A stretch of DNA of 50,879 bases, taken from Natronohydrobacter sp. Lineage in GTDB: Bacteria; Pseudomonadota; Alphaproteobacteria; Rhodobacterales; Rhodobacteraceae. The notes beneath the pieces were generated by a model. It saw nothing but the letters and a program-made list of their open reading frames with translations. It had not been told where the DNA came from and did no database searches. Shown one piece after another: positions 35,729 through 47,659 of the stretch. Where the stretch lies: positions 1 through 50,879 of the forward strand of contig JAUVXF010000020.1 of assembly GCA_030603695.1 (NCBI GenBank), given 5' to 3'. Position 1 is the stretch's first letter; every line of letters starts with the position of its first letter. The position numbers and the translations under genes are program-made.

Positions 35729-35792
35729 CGGCGAATATTGGGCTGGAATGGCCGCGCCCACAGTGTAAACTGGGCCGCGATAAGGGAAGAAG

Positions 35793-36116
35793 ATGAACCG
35801 CACAGAATTTGTCATTGTCACGGCGCTTATCCTGTTTGTGGCCTTTGCGCTTGGCTGGGCAACGAATTGGCTTGTCCACCGCTTTACCCGCGTGCGCCAA
35901 TCCGATCTCAGCGAGTTGGATCGCATGGCCCAGGCCCTGCACGAGGCCGAATTGATCCGCGATCAGGCGATTGAATATGTAGAAACCCGCGAACGTGATC
36001 TGACCAGCCGCCTAAGCCAGGCCGAAGCAGAACTGAACGCCGCCATGAGCGCATTGCGCGAGGCGCGGGTGGAGGCCGAATATTACCGCGCCCAGGCGCA
36101 GGGTCTGAATTCCTGA
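35793..36116 (+). CDS. Small membrane-anchored coiled-coil protein
   Basis: A 107-aa protein with an N-terminal helix (about 7-27, VIVTALILFVAFALGWATNW), then a charged, heptad-like helical region (about 39-105, rich in E, A, R, L). The start at ATG 35793 has an AAGGGAAG Shine-Dalgarno. I do not recognise a named family. It could be a scaffold or trafficking protein with its OmpA-type neighbour, 64 bases upstream, but that is only context. Confidence 0.82.
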   Translation: MNRTEFVIVTALILFVAFALGWATNWLVHRFTRVRQSDLSELDRMAQALHEAELIRDQAIEYVETRERDLTSRLSQAEAELNAAMSALREARVEAEYYRAQAQGLNS

Positions 36117-36520
36117 CAAGGTTTGCCTGGGTATTGGGGGCCGATTGTTGCGGGTTGACGCCCCCACCGCCAGATATACCTTCACAGGCGCATTGCTCCC
36201 CCCAAAGGCGCTTCCAGTCGGGCGCGGCTGACAGCACTCTTTCGCGCTGGAATTTGCAATTTAGCCCTTGGCTTTGCGCGCCACAGCGTCTAAGACACGC
36301 TGCGTTGTGGTGTCAGGCTATTGTCTGGGGCCTTCAACGATTCGTCCGAGACGGTGGGTGATGGGTTCCATCATAAATCCTGCCTGAGACGGGAATGGAA
36401 CATTTCTGCTTCCGGGGGTTTTCCTCGGGCGATTTGGGAAGGCCCGTTCGGACTTCATGCCAGATGCAAATCTGGTGTAACGAGCCGGGGGGGTAACCCT
36501 CTAATAATTGGAGAGACCTT
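36117..36520 (+). promoter_or_regulatory. Promoter and long leader of the rplJ-rplL-rpoBC unit
   Basis: A 404-base stretch without a supported gene. A possible promoter is TTGGCT (36268-36273), 17 bases, then TAAGAC (36291-36296). A second candidate is TTGACG (36155-36160) with a poor -10. Just before rplJ, CCAGAT-GCAA-ATCTGG (36460-36475) forms a 6-bp stem with a GNRA loop. L10 represses its own mRNA by binding such a leader in other bacteria, so this may be the L10-binding region. The promoter and the regulatory role are inferred. Confidence 0.4.
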
Positions 36521-37036
36521 GTGGATAGAGCCCAAAAAGAGAAAGTGGTCGAGGAACTCGGCCAGATCTTCGAAAGCTCTGGCGTGGTTGTGGTAGCACA
36601 ATACACGGGCCTCACGGTTGCTGAGATGCAGGTTCTGCGCGCACGCATGCGTGATGCGGGCGGGGCTGTACGCGTCGCCAAGAACAAGCTCGCCAAAATC
36701 GCCCTGGAAGGAAAGCCCTGCGAAAGCATGTCGCCCCTTCTGACCGGTATGACCGTTCTTGCCTATTCCGAAGATCCTGTCGCAGCTGCGAAAGTGATCG
36801 AGGACTATGCCAAAGATAACCAGAAGCTGGTTATTCTTGGTGGTGCAATGGGTGAAACGGCACTTGATGCCGCCGGTGTCAAAGCTGTGGCTTCCATGCC
36901 TTCGCGCGAAGAGCTTATTGCTCAGGTCGTGTCGTGCATCGGTGCTCCGGCTGCGAATATCGCCGGTGCGATTGGCGCCCCTGCTTCAAATATTGCCAGC
37001 ATTCTCACCACGCTCGAAGAGCGCGAGGCGGCATAA
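36521..37036 (+). CDS. rplJ: 50S ribosomal protein L10
   Basis: A 171-aa stalk-base protein that binds 23S rRNA and anchors L7/L12 dimers. The N-terminus ([21 protein letters not shown]) and [13 protein letters not shown] block fit L10. The C-terminal helix that holds L7/L12 is present ([17 protein letters not shown]). The start is GTG 36521, with GGAGAG just upstream. In many Rhodobacterales rplK and rplA come just before; here a coiled-coil protein gene does, so rplKA, if present, are elsewhere. Confidence 0.96.
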   Translation: MDRAQKEKVVEELGQIFESSGVVVVAQYTGLTVAEMQVLRARMRDAGGAVRVAKNKLAKIALEGKPCESMSPLLTGMTVLAYSEDPVAAAKVIEDYAKDNQKLVILGGAMGETALDAAGVKAVASMPSREELIAQVVSCIGAPAANIAGAIGAPASNIASILTTLEEREAA

Positions 37037-37108
37037 GCAACCTTTGGCCCGCGTGGCGCATTCGCGCTCGCGTTGGACACTCAAACCTGAACAGAATGGA
37101 ACGATACA

Positions 37109-37486
<378 letters not shown>

Positions 37487-37523
37487 TCGGGCGGGATGCG
37501 CAGCATCTCGACCCTGTGAATAC

Positions 37524-37554
37524 AAACTGGGGCTGGTTGATCCAGCCCCAGTTT
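37524..37554 (+). other. Perfect stem-loop 1 between rplL and rpoB
   Basis: AAACTGGGGCTGG (37524-37536) pairs perfectly with CCAGCCCCAGTTT (37542-37554) around a 5-base loop. No proper T-run follows. It may be an attenuator or an RNase III-type processing site, as in the E. coli rplL-rpoB gap, where transcript levels are set. Confidence 0.7.
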
Positions 37555-37564
37555 ATCGCTGTTT

Positions 37565-37607
37565 CTGGACAAGGCTTTGGGGCCTGCATGGCAAGAGCCT
37601 TGTCCAG
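37565..37607 (+). other. Perfect stem-loop 2 between rplL and rpoB
   Basis: CTGGACAAGGCT (37565-37576) pairs perfectly with AGCCTTGTCCAG (37596-37607) around a 19-base loop. It starts 11 bases after stem-loop 1. The remaining 120 or so bases to rpoB hold no gene I can support. Confidence 0.65.
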
Positions 37608-37733
37608 GGAAAGTGATCGGCTCGGGAGTGCGCCTGTGGGAGGGCGCGCAGGAATAGAGCCCCACACCCGTTTCGCAAGCGGCCGGCGGCTGAGGCCCGT
37701 CAGCCCGCCCGCCCGCGAAGACCAGGAAAGGTG

Positions 37734-40700
37734 ATGACGCGCATGGCTCCGTCCTATGTTGGCCAGAAACGTATCCGCAAGATGTTTGGCAAGATCCGCG
37801 AAGTGCTGGAGATGCCGAATCTGATAGAGATTCAACGATCATCCTATGATTTGTTCCTTCGCTCTGGCGATGCTGAAAAGCCGCTGGATGGCGAAGGGAT
37901 CATGGGCGTATTCCAGTCCGTATTCCCGATCAAGGATTTCAACGAAACCGCAACGCTGGAATTCGTGAAATACGAGCTGGAAAAGCCGAAATACGATATT
38001 GACGAATGCATGCAGCGCGACATGACCTATGCCGCCCCCCTGAAGGTGACGCTGCGTTTGATCGTGTTTGATATTGATGAAGATACAGGCGCGAAATCCG
38101 TAAAGGATATCAAGGAACAAGACGTGTTCATGGGCGATATGCCGCTGATGACACCGAACGGGACATTCGTTGTGAATGGCACCGAGCGCGTGGTGGTCAG
38201 CCAGATGCACCGCTCTCCCGGTGTGTTCTTTGACCATGATCAGGGCAAGACCCATTCCTCTGGCAAGCTGTTGTTCCAGTGCCGCATCATTCCCTATCGC
38301 GGGTCTTGGCTCGATTTTGAATTTGACGCCAAGGATCAGGTTTTCGCGCGCATTGACCGGCGCCGCAAATTGCCGGTGACAACCCTGCTTTATGCCCTTG
38401 GCATGGATCAGAACGCGATCATGAAGGCCTATTACAACACGGTCACATTCGCGCTGCGCAAGAATAAGGGCTGGGTCACAAAGTTCTTCCCGGAGCGCGT
38501 GCGCGGCACCCGCCCCACGGTGGATCTGGTCGATGCCGCCACGGGCGAAGTGATTTGCAAAGCCGGTGACAAGATGACACCGCGCGCCGTGAAAAAGCTG
38601 ATAGACGAGGCCAAGGTAAGCGACCTGCTGGTTCCCTTCGATGCGATCGTGGGCCGCTATGTGGCGCATGACATCATCAACCCCGAAACAGGCGAGATTT
38701 ACGTCGAGGCCGGGGATGAGCTGACATGGGATCTGGACAAGGATGGCGAAGTCAAGGGCGGCACGCTGAAAGTGCTGCTGGACAATGACATCACCGAGAT
38801 TGAAGTTCTGGATATCGATGGTGTCAATGTTGGCCCCTATATCCGCAACACCATGGCCGCCGATAAAAACTGGAGCCGTGATGGCGCGTTGATGGATATC
38901 TACCGCGTCATGCGTCCGGGAGAGCCGCCCACGGTTGATACAGCCTCGGCGCTGTTTGGCCAGCTGTTCTTTGATGCCGAGCGGTATGATCTGTCTGCCG
39001 TGGGCCGCGTGAAAATGAACATGCGCCTGCAACTGGATGCGCCCGATACGCTGCGCACCCTGCGGTCGGAAGATATCATTGCCTGTGTGCGTGGGCTGGT
39101 GGAATTGCGCGATGGCAAGGGCGAGGTGGATGATATTGACCACCTTGGCAACCGCCGCGTGCGTTCCGTGGGCGAGCTGATGGAAAATCAGTATCGCGTG
39201 GGCCTGTTGCGCATGGAGCGCGCGATCCGCGAGCGTATGTCCTCGGTCGAGATTGACACGGTCATGCCGCAAGATCTGATCAACGCCAAGCCTGCAGCTG
39301 CGGCGGTGCGCGAATTCTTCGGTTCCAGCCAGTTGTCGCAATTCATGGATCAGACCAACCCTCTGTCCGAAGTGACCCACAAGCGCCGCCTTTCGGCGCT
39401 TGGGCCAGGTGGTCTGACACGCGAGCGCGCAGGGTTCGAGGTGCGCGACGTGCACCCCACCCATTATGGCCGCATGTGCCCGATTGAAACGCCCGAAGGC
39501 CAGAATATCGGCCTTATCAACTCTCTCGCAACTTTCGCGCGGGTGAATAAATATGGGTTCATTGAAACACCTTACCGCAAGGTGAACAATGGGCAGGTGA
39601 CGGATGAGGTTGTGTATCTGTCCGCCACCGAAGAACAGCGCCACACGGTTGCGCAGGCCAATGCGCAGCTGGACGAGAATATGCGCTTCGTCAATGATCT
39701 GGTCTCTACCCGCAAGGGTGGGGATTTCATGCTCAACCCGTCAGACTCTGTCGATCTGATTGACGTTTCGCCCAAGCAGCTTGTTTCGGTTGCGGCCTCG
39801 CTTATTCCGTTTCTGGAAAATGACGATGCCAACCGCGCGCTGATGGGTTCCAACATGATGCGGCAGGCCGTGCCATTGTTGCAGGCCGATGCACCTTTGG
39901 TGGGCACAGGCATTGAAAGCGTGGTTGCCCGCGATTCCGGTGCGGCGATCATGGCGCGCCGGGCTGGTGTGATTGATCAGGTCGATGCACAGCGTATCGT
40001 TGTGCGCGCAACAGAGATGTTGGAGCCGGGCGAACCGGGTGTGGATATCTACCGCATGCGCAAGTTCAAGCGTTCCAACCAGTCATCCTGCATCAACCAG
40101 CGCCCGCTGGTGAAGGTGGGCGATCATGTGACGCGCGGCGAAGTGATTGCCGATGGCCCCTGCACCGATATGGGTGAATTGGCTGTGGGGCGGAATGTGG
40201 TCGTGGCCTTCATGCCGTGGAATGGCTACAACTATGAGGATTCGATCCTCATTTCAGAGCGTATCCTGAAGGATGATGTGTTCACCTCGATCCATATTGA
40301 TGAATATGAGATCGCGGCACGTGACACCAAGCTTGGCCCCGAAGAGATTACGCGCGACATCCCCAATGTGGGCGAAGAAGCGCTGCGCAATCTGGACGAG
40401 GCCGGGATTGTCTATGTGGGTGCCGAAGTGCAGGCGGGCGATATTCTGGTGGGCAAGGTAACGCCCAAGGGCGAAAGCCCGATGACACCGGAAGAAAAGC
40501 TGTTGCGCGCGATCTTTGGCGAAAAAGCGTCTGATGTGCGCGACACATCCTTGCGCCTGCCGCCGGGGGCTTATGGCACGATCGTTGAAGTGCGAGTGTT
40601 CAACCGTCATGGTGTGGACAAGGATGAACGCGCCCTGCAAATAGAGCGGGAAGAGATTGAACGCCTGTCACGCGACCGCGATGACGAGCTGGAAATCCTG

Positions 40701-41879
40701 GAGCGCAACATCTACGGCCGTCTGCGCCAGCTGATCCTTGGCAAAACGGCTGTCAAAGGCCCCAAAGGCGTGAAAGCCAATTCCGAGATTAACGAGGAAT
40801 TGCTGGAAAGCCTGAGCCGTGGCCAGTGGTGGCAACTTGCCCTTGCCGACGAGGCCGAGGCGCAGGAAGTGGAAGCGCTGAACGCCCTTTACGACCAGCA
40901 GAAGCGCCAGTTGCAGGCCCGCTTTGATGACAAGGTGGAAAAAGTGCGCCGTGGCGATGATCTGCCACCCGGTGTGATGAAGATGGTCAAAGTCTTTGTC
41001 GCGGTAAAGCGCAAGCTGCAAGCTGGTGACAAGATGGCCGGGCGCCACGGGAACAAGGGTGTGATTTCCAAGGTTGTGCCGATGGAAGACATGCCGTTTC
41101 TGGCCGATGGCACAACCGTTGACATGGTTCTGAACCCGCTGGGTGTGCCGTCGCGCATGAATGTGGGGCAGATTCTGGAAACACATATGGGCTGGGCGCT
41201 GCGTGGCCTTGGTGTGCAGATTGACGAAGCGTTGCAGGAATACCGTCGCTCTGGCGATATGACCCCTGTCCGCGAAGCCATGCGCATCGGGTACGGCGAT
41301 GATTTCTACCATGAGGTCTTTGACGGCATGGATGAAGAGGCGCTGGTTGAATCCGCTTCCACCGTGACGAAAGGTGTGCCCATCGGGACGCCGGTGTTTG
41401 ACGGTGCGAAAGAGGCCGATGTGAATGACGCGCTTACCCGCGCGGGCTTTGATACATCGGGCCAGTCGGTTGTGTTCGATGGCCGCACGGGCGAGCAATT
41501 CGCACGGTCGGTGACAGTGGGTGTGAAATACATGCTCAAACTGCACCACTTGGTCGATGACAAGTTGCACGCACGTTCGACCGGGCCTTACAGCCTTGTC
41601 ACGCAGCAGCCACTGGGCGGCAAGGCCCAGTTCGGTGGCCAGCGTCTGGGGGAGATGGAGGTCTGGGCACTGGAAGCCTATGGCGCAGCCTATACGCTTC
41701 AGGAAATGCTGACCGTCAAATCCGATGACGTGGCAGGCCGCACCAAGGTTTATGAATCGATCGTCAAGGGCGAGGACAATTTCGAGGCCGGTGTGCCAGA
41801 GAGCTTTAACGTGCTCGTGAAAGAAGTCCGTGGCCTCGGCCTGAACATGGAACTCCTGGATTCGGAAGAGGAAGGCTAA
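37734..41879 (+). CDS. rpoB: RNA polymerase beta subunit
   Basis: The 1381-aa catalytic subunit of RNA polymerase. It has the normal layout: lobe, protrusion, fork loop with the rifampicin region ([29 protein letters not shown], about 532-560, wild-type-looking) and the flap, then a C-terminal clamp contact. The start is taken as ATG 37734 (6 bases after AGGA), giving [13 protein letters not shown]. Homologues usually start at the position of ATG 37743, which would remove three residues. rpoC follows 95 bases on. Confidence 0.97.
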   Translation: MTRMAPSYVGQKRIRKMFGKIREVLEMPNLIEIQRSSYDLFLRSGDAEKPLDGEGIMGVFQSVFPIKDFNETATLEFVKYELEKPKYDIDECMQRDMTYAAPLKVTLRLIVFDIDEDTGAKSVKDIKEQDVFMGDMPLMTPNGTFVVNGTERVVVSQMHRSPGVFFDHDQGKTHSSGKLLFQCRIIPYRGSWLDFEFDAKDQVFARIDRRRKLPVTTLLYALGMDQNAIMKAYYNTVTFALRKNKGWVTKFFPERVRGTRPTVDLVDAATGEVICKAGDKMTPRAVKKLIDEAKVSDLLVPFDAIVGRYVAHDIINPETGEIYVEAGDELTWDLDKDGEVKGGTLKVLLDNDITEIEVLDIDGVNVGPYIRNTMAADKNWSRDGALMDIYRVMRPGEPPTVDTASALFGQLFFDAERYDLSAVGRVKMNMRLQLDAPDTLRTLRSEDIIACVRGLVELRDGKGEVDDIDHLGNRRVRSVGELMENQYRVGLLRMERAIRERMSSVEIDTVMPQDLINAKPAAAAVREFFGSSQLSQFMDQTNPLSEVTHKRRLSALGPGGLTRERAGFEVRDVHPTHYGRMCPIETPEGQNIGLINSLATFARVNKYGFIETPYRKVNNGQVTDEVVYLSATEEQRHTVAQANAQLDENMRFVNDLVSTRKGGDFMLNPSDSVDLIDVSPKQLVSVAASLIPFLENDDANRALMGSNMMRQAVPLLQADAPLVGTGIESVVARDSGAAIMARRAGVIDQVDAQRIVVRATEMLEPGEPGVDIYRMRKFKRSNQSSCINQRPLVKVGDHVTRGEVIADGPCTDMGELAVGRNVVVAFMPWNGYNYEDSILISERILKDDVFTSIHIDEYEIAARDTKLGPEEITRDIPNVGEEALRNLDEAGIVYVGAEVQAGDILVGKVTPKGESPMTPEEKLLRAIFGEKASDVRDTSLRLPPGAYGTIVEVRVFNRHGVDKDERALQIEREEIERLSRDRDDELEILERNIYGRLRQLILGKTAVKGPKGVKANSEINEELLESLSRGQWWQLALADEAEAQEVEALNALYDQQKRQLQARFDDKVEKVRRGDDLPPGVMKMVKVFVAVKRKLQAGDKMAGRHGNKGVISKVVPMEDMPFLADGTTVDMVLNPLGVPSRMNVGQILETHMGWALRGLGVQIDEALQEYRRSGDMTPVREAMRIGYGDDFYHEVFDGMDEEALVESASTVTKGVPIGTPVFDGAKEADVNDALTRAGFDTSGQSVVFDGRTGEQFARSVTVGVKYMLKLHHLVDDKLHARSTGPYSLVTQQPLGGKAQFGGQRLGEMEVWALEAYGAAYTLQEMLTVKSDDVAGRTKVYESIVKGEDNFEAGVPESFNVLVKEVRGLGLNMELLDSEEEG

Positions 41880-41974
41880 GGGCGCGTGACATCCCGCACC
41901 CTGCGCACCGCGCGCGGGGTGCAGGGCCTATGCCCCTTTCCCTTTCCCGATCCGAGCCTTTCAAGGATAGACAA

Positions 41975-44900
41975 ATGAACCAGGAACTGACCACAAATCC
42001 GTTCAACCCCTTGGCCCAGACCAAGACATTCGACCAGATTCGCGTTTCTCTGGCCTCGCCAGAGAGGATTCTCTCATGGTCTTATGGCGAGATCAAAAAG
42101 CCGGAAACCATCAATTACCGCACGTTCAAGCCAGAGCGTGACGGCCTGTTCTGCGCGCGTATCTTTGGCCCGATCAAGGATTACGAATGCTTGTGCGGCA
42201 AGTACAAGCGCATGAAATATCGCGGCGTTGTCTGCGAAAAATGCGGTGTGGAAGTCACGCTGCAAAAAGTGCGCCGCGAGCGGATGGGCCATATCGAACT
42301 GGCCGCCCCTGTTGCGCATATCTGGTTTCTGAAATCCCTGCCGTCGCGCATTGGCCTGATGCTGGATATGACCCTGCGCGATCTGGAGCGTATTCTTTAC
42401 TTCGAGAATTACGTTGTCATCGAACCGGGCCTGACAGACCTCAGCTATGGCCAGCTGATGAGCGAGGAAGAATTCCTTGACGCGCAGGATCAGTATGGCG
42501 CCGATGCCTTTACCGCCAATATCGGCGCAGAGGCCATTCGCGAAATGCTGGCCAATATTGATCTGGAAGATGAAGCCTCGCGCCTGCGCGAAGAGCTGAA
42601 AGAAGCCAAGGGCGAATTGAAGCCCAAGAAGATCATCAAGCGCCTGAAAGTGGTGGAGCATTTCATCGAATCCGGCAACCGCCCGGAATGGATGGTGCTG
42701 ACAGTGCTGCCGGTGATCCCGCCAGAACTGCGCCCGCTGGTGCCGCTGGATGGTGGCCGTTTCGCAACATCCGATCTGAATGATCTGTATCGCCGCGTGA
42801 TCAACCGCAATAACCGCCTGAAGCGCCTGATTGAACTGCGCGCGCCCGATATCATCGTGCGCAATGAAAAGCGCATGCTGCAAGAAGCGGTGGATGCACT
42901 GTTTGACAATGGCCGCCGGGGCCGCGTGATCACGGGCAATAACAAGCGCCCGCTGAAATCGCTGTCGGATATGCTGAAAGGCAAACAGGGCCGCTTCCGT
43001 CAGAACTTGCTTGGCAAGCGGGTGGATTTCTCTGGCCGTTCGGTGATCGTGACAGGGCCGGAACTGAAGCTGCATCAATGCGGCCTGCCCAAGAAGATGG
43101 CGCTGGAACTGTTCAAGCCCTTCATCTATTCGCGGCTGGAGGCCAAGGGCCTGTCCAGCACTGTGAAGCAGGCGAAAAAGCTGGTCGAGAAAGAGCGCCC
43201 CGAAGTTTGGGATATTCTGGACGAGGTGATCCGCGAGCACCCGGTTTTGTTGAACCGCGCGCCCACCTTGCACCGTCTGGGCATTCAGGCGTTTGAACCG
43301 ATCCTGATTGAAGGCAAGGCAATCCAGCTTCATCCGCTGGTCTGTTCGGCCTTCAACGCCGATTTTGACGGCGATCAGATGGCCGTGCATGTGCCCTTGT
43401 CGCTGGAAGCCCAGCTTGAAGCGCGCGTGTTGATGATGTCCACCAACAACGTGCTGTCCCCGGCCAATGGTGCGCCGATCATCGTTCCGTCACAGGATAT
43501 GGTGCTTGGGCTTTACTATGTGTCGATGATGCGCGAGGGCCTGAAAGGCGAGGGCATGATCTTCGCCTCTATTGAAGAGGTGGAACATGCTTTGGCGGCG
43601 GGCGAAGTGCATCTGCACGCCAAAATCCAGTGCCGTGTGAAGCAGATTGACGAAGACGGCAATGAAGTTCTGCGCCGCTTTGAAACCACGCCGGGGCGCC
43701 TGCGCCTTGGTGCGCTTCTGCCCATGAACGCAAAGGCACCGTTCGAACTGGTGAACCGCCTGTTGCGCAAGAAAGATGTGCAGACGGTGATTGATAACGT
43801 CTACCGCTATTGCGGCCAGAAAGAATCGGTCATCTTCTGTGATCAGATCATGGGCCTTGGCTTCCGCGAGGCATTCCGCGCCGGGATTTCCTTTGGCAAG
43901 GATGACATGCTTATCCCGGATGCCAAATGGGAGCTGGTGAATGAGACCCGCGATCAGGTAAAAGAGTTTGAACAGCAATATCTGGATGGTTTGATCACCC
44001 AGGGCGAGAAATACAACAAAGTTGTAGATGCCTGGTCAAAATGTTCCGATGCTGTGGCAAACGCCATGATGGGCGAAATCTCTGCCGTGCGCCGCGATGA
44101 AGAAGGGCGCGAGCTGGAGCCGAATTCGGTTTACATGATGTCCCATTCCGGCGCGCGCGGTTCGCCCGCCCAGATGAAGCAGCTTGGCGGTATGCGCGGC
44201 CTGATGGCCAAACCGTCGGGCGAGATCATTGAGACGCCGATCATCTCGAACTTCAAGGAAGGTCTGACCGTTCTTGAATACTTCAACTCGACGCACGGGG
44301 CGCGCAAAGGCCTGGCAGATACGGCGCTGAAAACCGCCAACTCTGGCTACCTGACACGCCGTCTGGTGGATGTGGCGCAAGATTGCATCGTGCGCAGCGA
44401 TGATTGCGGCACAGATCGTTTCATCACGGCGCAAGCGGCGGTGAATGATGGTGAAGTGGTGTCATCGCTGGGCGAGCGCGTTCTGGGCCGTGTTGCGGCA
44501 GAGGATGTGATTGATCCCGCATCGGGCGAAATTCTTGTCACGCGCAATTCGCTTATCGAAGAGCGCGAGGCCGATATGATCGAGGCGTCTGGCATTGCCG
44601 CTGTCAAGATCCGCTCGCCCCTGACATGCGAGGCCGAAGAAGGCGTTTGCACCAAGTGCTACGGGCGCGATCTGGCCCGCGGCACATTGGTAAACAAGGG
44701 CGAGGCCGTGGGCATTATTGCCGCGCAATCCATCGGCGAGCCTGGCACACAGCTGACCATGCGCACCTTCCACATTGGCGGGATTGCGCAGGGCGGCAGC
44801 CAGTCCTTCCAAGAGGCCAATGCGGCGGGGCGTGTGGAATTGCGCAATGCGCAGACCATCGCCAATTCGTCGGGTGATCTGATTGTTTCTGGCCGGTCGA

Positions 44901-46204
44901 TGCAGGTTGTCATCATTGATGAGAACAATATCGAACGGGCAACTTTCAAGCCCGGCTATGGTGCGAAACTGTTTGTCCAGGATGGCGCGCAGGTGGAACG
45001 CGGGGCCAAGCTGTTCGAATGGGATCCCTACACCCTGCCGATCATTGCCGAAACACCGGGCCGCGTGCGCTTTGTGGATCTGGTTGCGGGCCTTTCGGTG
45101 CGCGATGAGACCGATGAAGCCACAGGCATGACCCAGAAAATCGTGACCGATTGGCGCTCTGTGCCCAAAGGTGGCGATCTGAAGCCCGAAGTTATCCTGA
45201 TGGAGCCAGCCACCGGAGAGCCGGTGCGCAACGAGGCCGGCAACCCGATCACCTATCCCATGTCCGTGGATGCCGTTCTTTCGGTGGAAGATGGGCAGGA
45301 TATTCAGGCCGGTGATGTTGTGGCCCGTATTCCGCGCGAAGGCGCCAAGACCAAGGACATCACCGGGGGTCTGCCCCGCGTGGCCGAATTGTTCGAAGCC
45401 CGCCGCCCGAAAGACCATGCCATCATCTGTGAAATTGATGGCTATGTGCGCTTCGAGAAGGACTACAAGAACAAGCGCCGCATCAAAATCCAGCCTGTCG
45501 ATGACACGCTGGAACCAGCGGAATACCTTGTCCCCAAAGGCAAGCATATTCCGGTGCAGGAAGGTGATTTCGTCCAGCGTGGCGATTACATCATGGATGG
45601 CAACCCCGCCCCCCATGACATCTTGCGCATTCTGGGGATCGAGGCGCTGGCAAACTACCTGATCGACGAGGTGCAGGATGTGTACCGCTTGCAGGGCGTG
45701 AAGATCAACGACAAGCATATTGAAGTGATCGTGCGCCAGATGCTGCAAAAGTGGGAAATCCTGGACAGCGGCGAAACCACGCTGCTGAAGGGCGAGCATG
45801 TGGACAAGGACGAGTTTGACGCGATGAACGACAAGGCCCTTGCCATGGGGCTGGAACCTGCCAAGGGCGAGCCGATCCTTCTGGGGATCACCAAGGCCAG
45901 CCTGCAAACGCGCAGCTTCATCTCTGCGGCCTCGTTCCAGGAAACCACGCGCGTGCTGACCGAAGCTTCGGTTCAGGGCAAGCGGGATCACCTGTTGGGC
46001 CTGAAAGAGAATGTCATCGTGGGCCGTCTGATTCCGGCGGGCACAGGTGGCGTTGTCACCAAGGCACGCCAGATCGCGGCAGAGCGTGACCGCAAGGTTC
46101 TGGATGCCCGCCGCGCCGAGGCAGAGGCCGCCGCCGCATTGGCTGCGCCCACTGCCGCGCCCATGTCAGAGGCGGATATCGTCTTTGGCAAGCGCCCGGA
46201 ATAA
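41975..46204 (+). CDS. rpoC: RNA polymerase beta' subunit
   Basis: The 1409-aa partner of RpoB. The catalytic NADFDGD motif is at 461-467 and its aspartates hold the active-site Mg. The N-terminal zinc ribbon begins at C72 ([13 protein letters not shown]...CEKCG), and a second zinc site ([13 protein letters not shown]) follows further on. The bridge helix and trigger-loop region read [19 protein letters not shown] 41975 is preferred (AAGGA 7 bases upstream); the frame runs back to 41930 without support. A terminator follows. Confidence 0.98.
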   Translation: MNQELTTNPFNPLAQTKTFDQIRVSLASPERILSWSYGEIKKPETINYRTFKPERDGLFCARIFGPIKDYECLCGKYKRMKYRGVVCEKCGVEVTLQKVRRERMGHIELAAPVAHIWFLKSLPSRIGLMLDMTLRDLERILYFENYVVIEPGLTDLSYGQLMSEEEFLDAQDQYGADAFTANIGAEAIREMLANIDLEDEASRLREELKEAKGELKPKKIIKRLKVVEHFIESGNRPEWMVLTVLPVIPPELRPLVPLDGGRFATSDLNDLYRRVINRNNRLKRLIELRAPDIIVRNEKRMLQEAVDALFDNGRRGRVITGNNKRPLKSLSDMLKGKQGRFRQNLLGKRVDFSGRSVIVTGPELKLHQCGLPKKMALELFKPFIYSRLEAKGLSSTVKQAKKLVEKERPEVWDILDEVIREHPVLLNRAPTLHRLGIQAFEPILIEGKAIQLHPLVCSAFNADFDGDQMAVHVPLSLEAQLEARVLMMSTNNVLSPANGAPIIVPSQDMVLGLYYVSMMREGLKGEGMIFASIEEVEHALAAGEVHLHAKIQCRVKQIDEDGNEVLRRFETTPGRLRLGALLPMNAKAPFELVNRLLRKKDVQTVIDNVYRYCGQKESVIFCDQIMGLGFREAFRAGISFGKDDMLIPDAKWELVNETRDQVKEFEQQYLDGLITQGEKYNKVVDAWSKCSDAVANAMMGEISAVRRDEEGRELEPNSVYMMSHSGARGSPAQMKQLGGMRGLMAKPSGEIIETPIISNFKEGLTVLEYFNSTHGARKGLADTALKTANSGYLTRRLVDVAQDCIVRSDDCGTDRFITAQAAVNDGEVVSSLGERVLGRVAAEDVIDPASGEILVTRNSLIEEREADMIEASGIAAVKIRSPLTCEAEEGVCTKCYGRDLARGTLVNKGEAVGIIAAQSIGEPGTQLTMRTFHIGGIAQGGSQSFQEANAAGRVELRNAQTIANSSGDLIVSGRSMQVVIIDENNIERATFKPGYGAKLFVQDGAQVERGAKLFEWDPYTLPIIAETPGRVRFVDLVAGLSVRDETDEATGMTQKIVTDWRSVPKGGDLKPEVILMEPATGEPVRNEAGNPITYPMSVDAVLSVEDGQDIQAGDVVARIPREGAKTKDITGGLPRVAELFEARRPKDHAIICEIDGYVRFEKDYKNKRRIKIQPVDDTLEPAEYLVPKGKHIPVQEGDFVQRGDYIMDGNPAPHDILRILGIEALANYLIDEVQDVYRLQGVKINDKHIEVIVRQMLQKWEILDSGETTLLKGEHVDKDEFDAMNDKALAMGLEPAKGEPILLGITKASLQTRSFISAASFQETTRVLTEASVQGKRDHLLGLKENVIVGRLIPAGTGGVVTKARQIAAERDRKVLDARRAEAEAAAALAAPTAAPMSEADIVFGKRPE

Positions 46205-46226
46205 TCCGGCCCCGTTCAAAAGCCAG

Positions 46227-46261
46227 ACCCCCGCAGCCCCGTGCTGCGGGGGTTTCTCTTT
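46227..46261 (+). terminator. Terminator of the rpoBC unit
   Basis: Perfect 11-bp stem (ACCCCCGCAGC at 46227-46237 with GCTGCGGGGGT at 46243-46253), 5-base loop, then ttctcttt. It lies 22 bases past rpoC and ends the unit before the transporter gene. The remaining 248 bases to 46510 show nothing I can support. Confidence 0.9.
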
Positions 46262-46509
46262 GGCCCGGTGCAGGCCGGGGCCGGGCTGCGCGCAACGCCC
46301 GCAACGCGCATTTGCATAGCTGCCCGAAGTGTTATACCCACACTCTGATCCTTGCGCATTTTGTGACCCATGCAGCCGGATATTGCGCCCAAGTTGCCTG
46401 TCTGTGCTGGCTGCATTGGGGTGCAATCGCTGGTCTTGTCGGGGCGGGAAATGCGCCTTTGTTCTGACCACTCCACGCGCGCGGGCTGGCGCTGCACCCC
46501 AAGGGCCAC

Positions 46510-47391
46510 ATGGAAAACGACAATCTGCGGGCCGCGCTGTTCATGATGGCCGGAACCGGGGCCTACACCATCAATGATGTGTTTCTGAAACTGGCGGGCG
46601 GCAGTTTGCCCATGTTCCAGATATTGCTGTTGCGCGGGATTGTGGTGTGCCTGTTTTTCGGGGTCTTGCTGTGGCGCGTGCGTGCGCAGCTATCGGGGCT
46701 GGCCCGGCGCGATGTGAAACTTCTGGCCCTGCGCAGCGTGGCCGAAGCTGCGGTTGCCTATTTCTTTCTGACAGCGCTGTTCAACATGCCGATTGCCAAT
46801 CTGACTGCACTTTTGCAGGCTGTGCCGCTGACCGTGGCCCTGGCGGCCTTTGTTGTGCTGAAAGAGCCGCTGGGATGGCGGCGCATGTTGGCCATTGTGA
46901 TCGGGTTTTGTGGGGTGCTGATCATTGTGCGCCCCGGCGCGGACGGGTTTACCATCTATGCGCTATCGGCGGTTGTGGCCGTGGCCATGATTACCGTGCG
47001 CGATCTGGCAACGCGGATGCTGACACGCTCTGTTCCCTCTGTGCTGGTGGCATTTACCGCATCTTGTGGGGTGATGGTGTTTGGCGCTGTGGGCAGTTTG
47101 CGGGAAATATGGGTCATGCCCGATCTGTTTGGCTGGCTGTGGTTGTTGGGGGCAAGCGTGTTCATCATTGGCGGCTATATCCTGACAATCCTTGCCATGC
47201 GCACGGGGGAACTGACATTCGCAGCCCCGTTCCGCTATGCGGCGCTGTTGTTTGCGCTGGTTGCAGGCTGGCTGGTTTTTGGCGAATGGCCCGATGCGCT
47301 TACCTTTGTCGGGGCCACGATTGTGGTGGCAACAGGGCTGTTCACCCTATGGCGAGAACGCCAGATCCGGCTTGCAATCCGCCGCACCTAG
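46510..47391 (+). CDS. EamA/DMT-family transporter
   Basis: A 293-aa inner-membrane protein with about ten helices in two EamA repeats (about 8-140 and 150-285). Each repeat ends in the small-residue-rich pattern typical of drug/metabolite transporters, such as FVVLKEPLGWRRMLAIVIGFCG in the first and VFGEWPDALTFVGATIVVATG in the second. The first helices carry GAYTINDVFLKLA. Substrate unknown; such proteins export amino acids or other metabolites. It sits alone between the rpoBC and rpsL units, an unusual interruption. Start ATG 46510. Confidence 0.9.
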   Translation: MENDNLRAALFMMAGTGAYTINDVFLKLAGGSLPMFQILLLRGIVVCLFFGVLLWRVRAQLSGLARRDVKLLALRSVAEAAVAYFFLTALFNMPIANLTALLQAVPLTVALAAFVVLKEPLGWRRMLAIVIGFCGVLIIVRPGADGFTIYALSAVVAVAMITVRDLATRMLTRSVPSVLVAFTASCGVMVFGAVGSLREIWVMPDLFGWLWLLGASVFIIGGYILTILAMRTGELTFAAPFRYAALLFALVAGWLVFGEWPDALTFVGATIVVATGLFTLWRERQIRLAIRRT

Positions 47392-47409
47392 CAAGCTGCG
47401 TCACCCCTG

Positions 47410-47438
47410 TTGACAAGCCCCGCGACTCCCCCTATACG
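47410..47438 (+). promoter_or_regulatory. Near-consensus promoter of the rpsL-rpsG-fusA-tuf operon
   Basis: TTGACA (47410-47415), exactly 17 bases, then TATACG (47433-47438). The -35 is a perfect consensus and the -10 matches 4 of 6. Transcription would begin near 47445 and leave a leader of about 215 bases before rpsL. It begins just after the transporter stop (47391), so the str operon need not depend on rpoBC. Confidence 0.8.
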
Positions 47439-47613
47439 CCACCCACCTGAGCTGTATGGCCAAGCGCCGCGCGGTAACTGGTATCAGAATTGTAGTGGTC
47501 ATGATCCGGGCCAAGATGCCCCGATCCTCTGGAATTCCACCGCGGCGCCCCTGAATGGGACGCAAGCGGTTTTATGCGTTCTGCGTTCCAAGCGTAGAAC
47601 CATGCGATAGAGA

Positions 47614-47638
47614 GGCGCGAAAGCGCCGTGTAACACGG
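47614..47638 (+). other. Overlapping hairpins in the rpsL leader
   Basis: GGCGC-GAAA-GCGCC (47614-47627) and CCGTG-TAA-CACGG (47626-47638) share two bases and cannot both form fully. They end about 21 bases before rpsL, next to its ribosome site. They could be a switch but may be chance, because the stems are short. Confidence 0.35.
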
Positions 47639-47659
47639 GTTGAAACGGGAAGAACCGGA

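Noticed and set aside
37839-39644. A 601-codon minus frame in rpoB
   Set aside because: Antisense shadow of a strongly biased gene; no recognisable domain.
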